From: Cannabis sativa
Taxonomy: Eukaryota; Streptophyta; Magnoliopsida; Rosales; Cannabaceae
DNA: 64,000 nt
Reading direction: 5' to 3'
Assembly: GCF_029168945.1 (NCBI RefSeq)
Contig: NC_083606.1
Location: forward strand, 124,001-188,000
Part shown: positions 11,001 through 20,810 of the stretch, in pieces
How positions within the stretch are numbered: the first letter of the stretch is position 1
Layout: every line of letters begins with the position of its first letter
Position numbers and translations under genes: made by a program
The notes under the pieces: model-generated
What the model saw: only the letters and a program-made list of their open reading frames with translations
Databases searched by the model: none
What the model was told of the DNA's origin: nothing

Positions 11001-11888
11001 AACCATGTTTGTAAACTGGTTAAGTCCTTGTATGGACTCAAGCAATCCCCTAGGCAGTGGAATAAAAGGTTCGACACCTTTATGATGAAACAAGGTTTCT
11101 CAAGGAGTTACTATGATGCATGTTTCTATCACAAAGGAACTGACATCAACACAGTCATCTACTTGTTACTTTATGTAGATGACATGCTTATCATAAGCAA
11201 GGAAAGATCTCAAGTGGATGAGATGAAGAAGCAACTCAAGGCTGAGTTTGAGATGAAAGACTTAGGGATAGCATCTAAGATACTGGGTATCACTATAAAG
11301 AGGGACAGAAAGTTGGGCAAGTTATTCTTGACACAAGAGGACTACATTCAAAAGATTATAGAGAAGTTTTCAATGAAAGATTCAAAGAAAACTTCTCAGC
11401 CAATAACTAGCCAGTACACTTTAACAAAGGAACAATGTCCTAAGACTGAAGCAGAGAAGGAAGCAATGAGTAAAGTGCCTTACTCAAGTGCAGTTGGGAC
11501 TATTATGTACTTAATGGTTTGTACAAGGCCAAATCTGGCCTTTGCCATAAGTACCTTGAGCAAATACATGGCAAACCCAGGAAAGATTCATTGGCTTGCA
11601 ATGAAATGGGTTTTCAGGTACCTAGTAGGGACACCTAAGGTTGGACTCATCTACAAGCAACAGAAGTTCAGCACCAACATAGAAGGATACAGCGATGCCG
11701 ACTATGCCGGGGACAGAGACAGCAGAAAGTCTACTTCATCTTACATGTTCCTACTTGGAGGAAACTGTGTGAGTTGGAAAGCCCAACTCCAACCTGTGGT
11801 TGCACTTCCTTATTTACTAAGGAAAAGTAGACAAAATAAGCTCAACAAAAAAAAATTCTTATATATCAATAACATGCATGCATCGTAG
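8031..11888 (+). CDS. Ty1/copia retrotransposon Gag-Pol polyprotein, 3' truncated
   Basis: One open frame of 1285 residues in the copia order Gag-protease-integrase-reverse transcriptase-RNase H. Visible: Gag N-terminus with KFDGSGDYRIWRKKI (about 9-23), CCHC zinc knuckle CYNCGKPGHFKRDC (about 246-259), protease DSGCTFHMT (about 317-325), integrase zinc-binding segment HRRLGH...CEHC, integrase core with DLWGP, RTDNGLEF and QQNGVAERMNRT, RT with YGLKQSPRQW and LLYVDDMLI (about 1046-1054), and the RNase H start GYSDADYAGD. The frame has no stop, but homology ends at WKAQLQPVVAL near 11805; the last roughly 30 residues are unrelated, so the RNase H end, polypurine tract and 3' LTR are gone. The Gag start and primer site suggest the Tork/Tnt1-like lineage (inference). 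It cannot be autonomous as it stands. Confidence 0.93.
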   Translation: MSNIRVDVDKFDGSGDYRIWRKKIRALLAHNKLLRVLSEPIEWPENTSKSTQEELLETATGLIIFNLSDAIIRLVDKEDTPAKIWKKLEDQFQKKSLINKIFLKERIFGFKMSTSKTLDENLDEFLRLHIELANSGENEALSDENQAIIILNSLPESYKEVKNAIKYGRTEITLEEVISALKSKDLEIKNEKHGGSNGEVNFSGGRPNQRKHGHYKSKSHSRDHHKGKSHNKGRSNSKEPTDPTGCYNCGKPGHFKRDCYFLNKGKPNKYKGQGENSNSKPNFHKNNQANYGDGYESVDSGEVYIAASSFKDDWILDSGCTFHMTNDKSYMFDYRESKGGKVILGNNQTCEIKGSGSVRFKMYDGIVRTLTAVRYVPNLSRNLISISVLDDLGVVSKVEAGHMKLSRGALTIMKGIKNGGLYYLQGSPISSCNITTHNDKEEEIATLWHRRLGHISERGLQLMSEQQLLGKDKVSKLDFCEHCILGKHHRLKFTAGTHNSKRILEYVHSDLWGPEKISTHGGCSYFLSIVDDYSRKVWIHLLKNKNDAFTKFKHWKLLVENLTNEKLKTLRTDNGLEFCNNEFDLYCKENGLQRHRTVRITPQQNGVAERMNRTILNKVRCMLLQSGLSQGFWGEAALTAVQLINRSPSRAIEGKTPEEKWSGKQPNLSHLKVFGCAAYAHQSIGKLEPRALKCVFLGYPEWVKGYRLWVKEKGGFKTMNSRDVIFQENIFPCLPNEKSSVGMEDTNPAGTNLEVKTGSNQVEQNEDTPGMVQVEPNQSQQPINNGQGGGTDAHQEIRDEDTEEDLTNYQLTRDRSKRTPKPNQKFSYNIWSEELAYALLTDLEMDDMEPKTYSEAVNGKNSKEWNKAMDDEMGSLKKNKTWVVVPKPEGKSIVSCKWLFKHKEGRSKGEPIRFKARLVAKGFTQKEGIDFNDIFSPVVKYKTIRVVLSLATQFDMEIDQMDVTTAFLHGELEEEIYMTQPEGYVEKGKPNHVCKLVKSLYGLKQSPRQWNKRFDTFMMKQGFSRSYYDACFYHKGTDINTVIYLLLYVDDMLIISKERSQVDEMKKQLKAEFEMKDLGIASKILGITIKRDRKLGKLFLTQEDYIQKIIEKFSMKDSKKTSQPITSQYTLTKEQCPKTEAEKEAMSKVPYSSAVGTIMYLMVCTRPNLAFAISTLSKYMANPGKIHWLAMKWVFRYLVGTPKVGLIYKQQKFSTNIEGYSDADYAGDRDSRKSTSSYMFLLGGNCVSWKAQLQPVVALPYLLRKSRQNKLNKKKFLYINNMHAS

Positions 11889-12120
11889 CTCTCTTCTCTA
11901 TTCCACAAATAGCAGGATATCTCTTGGTCTTATAGTTGATGCACGCAAGAGATGTCTGGGTGATCACCGGTTGCAACTAGTTGATGATGGGGTGATTAGT
12001 GCTCGTAAATGTCGGTAGATTTGTGCTTGACACATATACATGAGATATTGACTTGTGGAAGCATCCAAATCTTATTTTGGCAGCAAATTAAGACTAATGC
12101 CTAGGACAGAATTGTCGTTT
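11810..12120. other. Junction DNA after the truncated copia element
   Basis: Begins where copia homology stops abruptly. No LTR sequence, gene or clear repeat recognised. The breakpoint is near a short palindrome (CCTTATTTACTAAGG, about 11809-11823), which may or may not matter. Confidence 0.4.
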
Positions 12121-13060
12121 AATGGACAAAACATTGAGCTCTAGGTTGAATGTCAACTTGGATGCCCAGTGTGGTACCTGGGGGTTGAACCACCACTTAG
12201 ACATTTTCCTCTGATTTCAAGTCTCATATCTTGCTTTGGGAGAAAAACAATAATGCTCGAGACGGAATCGCAATTGAATTGACAAAATCACAAGTGGCAT
12301 GGTATATGTCCACCTGGGCACCTAGGGCACCTGCTCTTGATGTGTTGGGCACCCAGCTTTTTATCTAGGCCTTAGGTGGTTTTGTTTTCTTTCCAAAAGT
12401 ACTTGTATCTTCATCGTTGACAAAAATAAGAAAAATTCCCAAAAGACTAATATAGAAAGGTGTACCGAAGTGCTCCTTATAGATACGTCAACTTGAGCGC
12501 CCATAGTGGCCTAGCCAGCATTGGGCGTCCAAGTAGAGGGGCAAAGTCTCTGAAAGTTATCTCGTTCATGTCCTAACTTATTTTTGGTGAAAAGTGCTCA
12601 CTTTATTTCATATTTGTCTAATTCGCACTAAAGTTACTAAGTGGAGTAAAATCGGTGCCCATGTTACAATGTCAGCTTGGGCACCCATAGTTTCAGATAT
12701 GCTTCTTCAGGATGTCGTTGACAAAACTCATGTTTTTGCATTGTTCCAAGTTGGATTTGAGGAATTTGGATCCAAAGAAGTTTCTAAAAGCCTAAACCTT
12801 AGCCTTCATCCCGCCAAGGTCAATTGAATATCAACCTAGGCACCCTGGTGTCTCCGGGTGCAGTTTCTTTCAAACTTGTATTTAAGACTTAAAACTTAAT
12901 TGGGGCATGTCTCTCATGTATTACAGTATAATGGCTAATTATATTCACATAGGAATTAGTTGGAAACTAAAAATGATACAAGCCAAAGCACGACATGTCA
13001 ACTTTGTGCCCAGTTGAGCTCGAGGATGTCCAAGTGACATTTTCAGTTTTATGATTCATT
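12120..13060. repeat. Degenerate tandem (satellite-like) array, unit about 160-180 bp
   Basis: A recurring core resembling GTCAACTTGGGCACCCA appears at about 12149, 12309, 12489, 12670, 12829 and 12997, i.e. spaced 160-181 bp. Examples: GTCAACTTGGATGCCC, GTCCACCTGGGCACC, GTCAACTTGAGCGCCC, GTCAGCTTGGGCACCC. Units are strongly diverged. The base composition is visibly richer in G+C than the AT-rich flanks. The small open frame at 12594-12827 lies within this array and is not considered a gene. Confidence 0.55.
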
Positions 13061-13846
13061 GTTTTGTGATCATTGTGACCTGTTTGGTGAAGGATAAATA
13101 ACATTCTAAACCACTTGTTGCCTTATATCCTTAGGAAGCGGGGTCCTCATTGTTTTTTTTTTTTTTTTTTTTTGCCATGTGCTGAAAACAGTATCTACTT
13201 TATTAAGCTAATTTTTTTTGATAAATAAGTATAATTTAATACATATTAAAAGTAGCCATTCACTAAAAGTTAAATACAATTATAGTTTGATAAATGTGTT
13301 TATTAATTTAAATATATATATATATATATATATATGCAATTGCCATAATGCGCAATTAGTCAAACTTGAGTAAGTTATAAGCAGAATGTGAAAAGAGGAT
13401 TAATTAATAAATATATATGATATATATCATTACAAATTAATAAATATGGAAGTATATGATATATATATTGAGAAGACATTCGATCTAATACAACTATTCA
13501 CTTAGTTGAAATTGGCCATATCATATATGTATAAAATTACAAGTAGCCAGCCAGCTAGGCCACCAAAGAAAGAGATGGATCAATGATACATAATATATAT
13601 TATTTATATTATATATGCATTGTGCATATTATATACTTTTTCTGAATATTTCATGAGAGAATAGCTAATTAAGCTCTAGAGGGTTTTGGTTTAAATTTAT
13701 ATATTTGAAAAAGGTTAAAATGATAATTAATTCAACCCAATTCCATATCGTTAATCATTATTTACCTTACTTTTTTTACAATCAAATTAATTAAAGTGGT
13801 TTCACATGCATGAATTGTGGAGCCCTATGCATTCATATATAATTAA
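13061..13846. other. AT-rich intergenic DNA with poly-T and TA microsatellite
   Basis: Poly-T tract at about 13148-13173 and an (AT)n run at about 13314-13335. No gene or transposon end recognised until the Helitron terminus at 13847. Confidence 0.6.
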
Positions 13847-16800
13847 CTAGAGACTTAATCCGCGCTTCGCGCGGTGTTAGATAATATTTGTTATTCTTTG
13901 TATGTTGTAATTTTTTTTTTACTGAATTAGTGATATGATATAAAACATAATATTATATTGTGAAAATTATTAGATTTTTTTTATGTTTTTTATATTTAAA
14001 TGTGTATAATTTTAGTGATAAATTCAACGGTTTTAATATTATTCTTTATTCTTTTTAAATTAAAAGATATCGTTTTGAATTAAATATTTAATTTTAAAAC
14101 ATGTTCATCTTTTTTTTTTTTCAATATTTTGTACAATTTTTTAGGATAATCTTTTAGCATTTCACATGAATATTGAATTATTTATATAATTATATATTAC
14201 GTTATATTTTTCAAATAGAATAAAAATAACTATTAATTATCCTAATTATTTTTTAACTTAAAAACTTTAACTCCAAAAATTGTCATAATAAAACGTATGT
14301 AGCATAATATCAAATATTATTATTGTTTCGGTTGTTTTTAATATTCTTATAATCATCATTATTGTTGTCATTATCGTTTAATTGTTTTTCTTTAAACACA
14401 AAACTTATATAATTAAAATATTAATTAATTAAAAATATATATTTAACACACTATTAAATAATCAAGATGTTATAGTTGTGATTGGCTTTATACTATTTTG
14501 TTTTTTTTTCTTTTGATAATTAGTGAATGTCTTCTTACAATTGGTTAAAATAGGCATAATTGGTTGTTTTGTGAAAAATTACTTCATTAAAACTTTTGAA
14601 ACTTGTAAAGAATCTTCTCTCTTGTAGGATTTCCCCAATAAAACTTTTGAAACCCATACAATAGTCATGTAATAATAATTCTATTACAACAACTCAACTA
14701 TTTTGAGTAAATGAACTAATTAACCTTGCCTAAAATCATTGTCGACCAATTTTAAAGACATCCTAAAATTAATTTTAAGATAGTTCACAATCTTTAAAGT
14801 CTTTAAATTTTGACATAATGAAAACTACACAAAAAAAAAAATTGAAAGAAGCTCATGAATAATAACATATGTCACAAAAAGAAAACCAAAATAAATAAAT
14901 AAATAAATAATAATATTCTTTATTACAAACAAAATAAAAATAGATAGACATACATTGCCTCCACCATATTTGACCAAAAGATTGTGACACTCATTATGAC
15001 ATATATAAATAAGATCAAGTGTCTTTTGACACTTTATAAGTGAGATTATCGATTGTTCATGTTCTTACTACTTTTCTAAATTTTGGAGCTTTCATATATT
15101 GATATGCCTACATAATAAAAATATAGGATACATATAAATGCAAAGAAAATAATAAAAAATTATTATTACTATATTTATTATTTTGCAAGAAGGACATCAC
15201 TTTCTTAAAAATTAAGAAAAATAGTTTTGAATTAGAGTTTGAGAATTCCATAACAAAACATCAAATTACAAAAAAAAAATCTTCCTTTCTAGGAATTTAT
15301 GGGTTAGAAATGAGAGAAGAAACTCAATAATAAAAAAAAATGAAAGCTTAAACAAAAATATAAGCTAAAAGTGGTTTTATTTTTAAGAAATTCAATTCAA
15401 AGATATATGCTACTGAAGGGTCACACAGATACTAACACAATACATCATTAATAATATAACGGTCACTTCAAAATACTTTACAATTTAAAACTATAAAATT
15501 TATTACTCTTTATATTTGCTCTAAATACATAAAATGTTTACCTGTGTTGAAATGTTATAACATAAATTTTAATAGTTTAAGGTATGCATTGTTCTTTTTA
15601 CATCAAAGATAAATGGAATGATTAATATATGCATTTTTTCATATAACTAATGTAAACATGTTTTTTTTAAGGAATACAAATAGTTTTTATAAGAATGCTA
15701 ATAGTTTTTATTTTAAAAAAGAATATTTACATAGTTTTATTGTTATAAACATATTTTTTTAGTTATTTTTTTTTTTGGACAAAATATGAAAGTCTAAAAA
15801 AAAACATTTAAAAATAGAATGGAAAAAATTGAGAATATCATGTAAATAAATTTTTGCCAAGCGTAATTGTTATATTTATAGGAAAATGTTAGGTGGGGAT
15901 GTCCCTATCGTGTAAGTAGGGATGCTTTTTGGTAATCGAATAACAAAGTTAATTTGCGATAATAATTGAAGAATAAAATTGTGTACAGGCGTCTTACCAT
16001 TAAAAAAATTATATTCACTCTAATTATTATCCTATTTTTGTAAGTTGTTGTATTAGATCACTAATATATCATATAAAGTTTTGCCATCCAAATTCTCTTA
16101 AGAATACAAAAATTTATGTAAAAAATAAAAATTATTTTTATAAAAATCAAAAGATGAATCTATTCTATCATCTATTTAATTTTCAATTTCAATTAATTAG
16201 AAATATTACTATTAAAATAGTAACTAAAAAATAAGAAAGTACTACAAACAATGAAATATTATATTGGCCTTTTTATTATAGATTAAAATTAAATTGTAAT
16301 GAAATATATAAATTTAATTTAATAGAATAAACAAATAATAAAATTGTTTTATTTTTTTCTACTCTTTAAATATTGAATGACCATAATTATATAACAATGA
16401 CAATGACATACTTAAAATGCATTAAAAATGTTAAAATTTTGAGAACATAAAAATACTTACCAATAAATAAAAAAAAAAAAAGAGCATACTTCTCGTAAGG
16501 TAAAATTTTGAGAGCATGCTTTCATCATTCTTCGAGCCTCACACATCATGTTCAACTTTTGGTTATATTTTGAATTTTTTTACTCCAACTCACATCAATA
16601 TATAATATATAATTAAATTTTTTTAAAAAAAGAGTAAATTTAGAAAATTGAGAGAATAGAAATTGAAAAAAATGACATATAAACTGCCACATGACTCTCC
16701 TTTATATATATTGATATTGTGATTAAGAACTAATTAATTATATAAAAAAAAAAGAAAAAAGAAGTAGAATAAACATGTGTATACAAATATGTATATAGAG

Positions 16801-17131
16801 TGAACTTAACATTTTAGTATCTGTGTTTCAAAAAAACATTTTAGTATCTGAAATACTTAGTTTATATTTTGAATATTATTGAATCATATATCAACATAAA
16901 AACACTTACCACAACATCAAATTCTTTGATTATAAATGATCCAAAATGTTGACTAATTCTTGAGTACTGCAAATATAACATAATAAATAAAAAAATTTAG
17001 AGATCAATGCCATAATAAAAGAAGAAAATTTAAACATATGATAATTAAGCTTAAGAGAAAGAAAAGTAAAAAATAGAAATAAAAAATTAGTACAAAGAAC
17101 AAACGATGGCTATGATGAAAAGTAAAAAGGA

Positions 17132-17166
<35 letters not shown>

Positions 17167-18522
17167 TGAGAGAAAGAGAGCACTTAAATCACAAAAATAA
17201 ATGAGACCAATACAAAAGTCATATAATAAGTAGTGAAATGAAAAGAGTAGTTTTTATTTTTTTTTTTTTTTTGAAAGAAAAATGAAAAGTCTAGTTAACC
17301 AATTAATTACGGTTACTTATTATTTTATTTTTTTGAGGGAATTACGGTTACTTATTATTTGTTCAAAAAAAAGTGAAAAAAAAAATAATTAAATCAGAGA
17401 ATATAGAAAGTTAATTAAATGAGAAAACAGACCAAAAAATTATTAAAATTGAAAATTTGAGAGAAGCAAGATTAGGAAATAAGCTTATATGAGTTGCCAC
17501 ATGGAAAGTTTTATACTTTCCTATATATTGATATTGATATATTGATGATTTATTGATATATAGATTTATTAAAAAAAAAGTGAAAGGTTAATAGTTAATT
17601 TTAAAAAAAAAAGTGAAAGGTTAATAGTTAATTCTTATATTATTATATGGTTAAAGTTTTGTTTAAATGCTATATAATTATTCTTAAATGATAAAAAAAA
17701 TTAATAATCAATAAAAATTTATATGAATTTATATGAAGAGCAACGGTTATATAATAACCTTTATTAATATATGTTACATTATTATTAAATGTTAAAAAAT
17801 GTTACATGTGAAAAAATTAACAAAAATGGTACAAATTTTTTAGTAACCTTTGACAGTGATAAATTAATGTAATAAATTTTAAAACTATTTCATGGGTTTA
17901 AATGGTACTAATTAAAAGAAAAGAATAGACTAAATATATAATTAAATATTTTTAGTAAATCTAAAAAATTGAGAGAAGAGAGGTTAGACAAAAATGACAT
18001 ATAAGATGCCACATCAACTTTCCTAAAACTCTCCTTTATATAGATAGATTCTTAAATGAAAATAAATTTTGTTAAGTATAAAAAATGATAAAACACATTA
18101 GAAAAATCTTATGATGCCACATCACTTGCTTAGATAGATATATTGATTTTTAAAATAATTTATATTAATGCATATGTTGGTATAGGAATTTTTTTAAAAA
18201 AGAAAAAACAAAATATGAAACACTAAAAAAAGAGTAAAAATAGATTAAAAAATATACATAACATCATTTAACATATTTTGTATATATTGATATCTATAAT
18301 AGATTAATAGTTAGATGTTATTTCATTATTAATTATTAGTAATAATAATAGATAATAAATGTGTTATACATTAATGTAGATGTTTTATATATAAATTTTT
18401 AACTTTAAAAATAATTGAAAAAATAATAAAATGACAAATATGAGAAAATTAAGAATAGATGAAAAAACTCATATAGAGTGCCACATAAACTTGTTGATGC
18501 TTTCCTTTATATTATATATAGA
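13847..18522 (-). mobile_element. Non-autonomous Helitron cluster
   Basis: The minus-strand 3' terminus is explicit: the hairpin CCGCGCTTCGCGCGG (13860-13874), a 9-base spacer and CTAG at 13847-13850, with host A just outside. Minus-strand 5'-type termini (seen on + as TGCCACAT, then CTTTCCTTTATATATA-like sequence ending GA followed by T) occur at 16714, 17531, 18048 and 18522. One 3' end with four 5' ends suggests nested insertions or several successive copies with lost 3' ends; the outermost reading is 4.7 kb. No RepHel helicase coding region is present, so the element(s) depend on a helper. Rich in AT tracts and microsatellites, including (AT)n at about 17137-17164. Confidence 0.7.
13860..13874 (-). 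other. Helitron 3'-terminal hairpin
   Basis: CCGCGCTTCGCGCGG: perfect 6-bp stem with a 3-base loop, 9 bases from the CTAG end. Identical to the hairpin at 31086-31100. Confidence 0.85.
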
Positions 18523-18673
18523 TATATAATAATAATAATATGATCTAATTAATAATTAATTGGAGATTTCATTCTTAAATAACGCCGTGTAAATAATTAT
18601 TTGTGAAATTCATTTAATATTTTAATTATAATGTAAATGTAACAATGTAACATTTTAAGTAGTGTTAGATATT
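18523..18673. other. Short AT-rich spacer
   Basis: Between the outermost Helitron end and the foldback element. Nothing recognised. Confidence 0.5.
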
Positions 18674-20088
18674 GGGGCTATTTTTAAAAATATGAGAAAA
18701 ATTATTAAGCTTATGATAAATATGGCATAAAAAGTAAATGTCACTATATATGACATTATCTAAACAATCAAACTAAAAATATAGTTTTTTAAAAAAAAAA
18801 ACATATAAAACATTAAAAAGAAATTTAAATTTAAAATTCATAAAAAATAAAAACTTAATCAAATTACCATAAAAAATATTAAAATTCTCTTCATATTTAT
18901 TTTTTTAAAAAAAATAAAACAAATAAAACTATAGTGATCGCCAAAGTTGTTACTCGTGCCGAAAAAGTCACTGAAGTTTACTGCCGGCACCGAAAAAGTC
19001 GTCGGAGTAGTCGTCGGTACCGGAAAAGTGCTAGAGTTGCTGCCGGCGCCAAAAAATTGTCAGAATTAGCATTGTCGCTGAAAAAATCACCAAAAAATAT
19101 CAAGAAACCAGTTTCTTGGAAACTAGTTTCTTGGTGATTTTTCCAGTGACAATGCCGAGTCCGACGACTATTCTGGAGTTTGATGTCGGTGCCAGAAAAT
19201 TCGTCGGAATAGTTGTCGATGTCAGAAAAATCGTCGGAGTTATTGCCGGCATAAAAAAAGTCGTCAGAATTGGCATTGTCGCTAGCAAAATCACTAGAAA
19301 AATCACCAAGAAAGTGGTTTTTTCATTAAGAAACCGGTTTCTTCACCATAATAAAGATTATGAAAACAAAACAAAAATGATATACACTGAAAATAATTGA
19401 AACCAGTTTCATTAATCAACCATACAAAAAAATTACCAAGAAACTCGTTTCTTCATCAAGAAATTGGTTTCTTGATGAAGAAAAAAAATAGTTTCTTGGT
19501 GATTTTTACAGTAATTTTTCCAACGACAATGCCAATTTCGACGAATTTCCCAGAGTTTACTGTCGGTACTGAAAAAGTCACCGAAGTAGCTGCCGGTGTA
19601 TTAGTCGTCAAAGTTGCTACAAATGCTAGAAAAATCGTCAGAATTGTCATTGTCGTCAGAAAAATCACCAAAAACTGGTTTTTTCACCAAGAGTCGTCAG
19701 AATTGGCATTGTCAACGGAAAAATCACCAAGAAACCGGTTTCTTGGTATTTTTTCAGTGATTTTTTCGGCGACAATGCCAATCCCGACGAATTTTCCAGC
19801 GCCGACAGCAACTCTGACGACTTTTCCGGCACCGACCGCTAGTCCGGCGACTTTCCCAGCACCGACAGCAAACTCCAGTGACTTTTTCGGCATCAATGAC
19901 AAATAAACTTCTTAAGCAAATAAAAATATTGAATATGAGATTTGAAAACCTAATTACATATATATGGCATATCAAATACCATAAAAAGATCTAAAAATAA
20001 AAAAAATACCATATAAATTGGTCAAACTTAAATGTGACATATTTATCATAACAACTTTTAAAATCTCATAGTAAGTATAATTTCCTCA
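18674..20088. mobile_element. Foldback-type element with long repetitive inverted arms
   Basis: Outer ends pair imperfectly (TATGAGA and TTATGATAAATATG are shared by the left end and the reverse complement of the right end). Inside, 18934-19130 and 19735-19910 are inverted copies made of short direct subrepeats such as GCCGAAAAAGTCGTCGGAGT and TTGCTGCCGGCGCC. A central series of palindromes alternates AAGAAACCGGTTTCTTGG-like motifs with ATTGGCATTGTCG. The short open frames on both strands here (about 19.1-19.9 kb) arise from this repetition and are not taken as genes. Superfamily uncertain (Mutator-like foldback is one possibility); no target duplication found. Confidence 0.55.
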
Positions 20089-20090
20089 AA

Positions 20091-20810
20091 AGGTGCCTAG
20101 CATTATCCTCAGTATCATACTGTTATTGGTGTAATTAAGTATCAGATTTTATATAACTTGAAAAAATAGTTTTTAAGAAGAGTATTGCTATTGGACACCA
20201 GTGGTCCCCGACACCTCTAGACAGGGGCAGACCCACATAGAGGCGAGGTGGGGTAGTCGCCCATCCTGAAAAAAAAAATCGAGAAAAAAATATATATACA
20301 TTTTAGTTAATTACAACATATATTTATAAATAAAAGTGATATCCATACACATAAAATAAGTTTTGGTATAATGTTAAAGTCATTTCATGCATCTAAAGGA
20401 GATCATGAGTTCTAATCCCAATATAAGCATGTTTACTTTAGCATTTTTATTTTACTTTTTGAACATCTACCAATAATACTTATATTTAATGTTTTAATTA
20501 TTGAACCAGATGTATCTTATTGTTACTTTTTTTTTTTACTTTATACTATATTTAATACTAAAATATAAATTTGCATTAATTTTTAACATGTTATGCAATG
20601 TAAAAAAAAAAAGACGCACCCCCTCACTTATAAAAAAAAAAGTATCACCCCCCTCAACTTAAATCTTGGGTCCGCCACTGCCTCTAGACATGTCGCTTTG
20701 TGATTGACTAACGATACTCCCTAAAAATTATTATATTAAACCCAATACTTAGTTGAACTAATAGTAATATTAACACATAGGAGAGTATATTAGATACTAA
20801 TAGCATTTCC
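20091..20810. mobile_element. Back-to-back Mutator-like MITEs (family A), interrupted by a hAT-like insertion
   Basis: 20091-20189 matches the reverse strand of the family A MITE (GGTGCCTAG, then ATTGGTGTAATTAAGTATCA). From about 20181 the same family continues in forward orientation (ATTGGACACCAGTGGTCCCC to TACTAATAGCATTTCCC at 20810). The switch falls in GAGTATTGCT, a string close to both halves. The forward copy is split by the element at 20222-20680. Confidence 0.7.
20222..20680. mobile_element. Non-autonomous hAT-like element nested in a MITE
   Basis: 459 bp flanked by an exact 8-bp duplication CCTCTAGA (20214-20221 and 20681-20688). Terminal inverted repeats CAGGGGCAGACCCA and CAGTGGCGGACCCA (12 of 14 equal). 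An 8-bp target site and CAG-starting ends are typical of hAT transposons. Removing the element and one duplication restores MITE sequence matching the intact copy at 29025-29208, which confirms the boundaries. No coding capacity. Confidence 0.85.

Noticed and set aside
12594..12827. 77-residue open frame in the satellite-like array
   Set aside because: Lies within diverged tandem units; no family resemblance and no start or splice context.
19116..19906. Several 70-170-residue open frames on both strands
   Set aside because: Products of the foldback element's direct and inverted subrepeats; no start context or domain.
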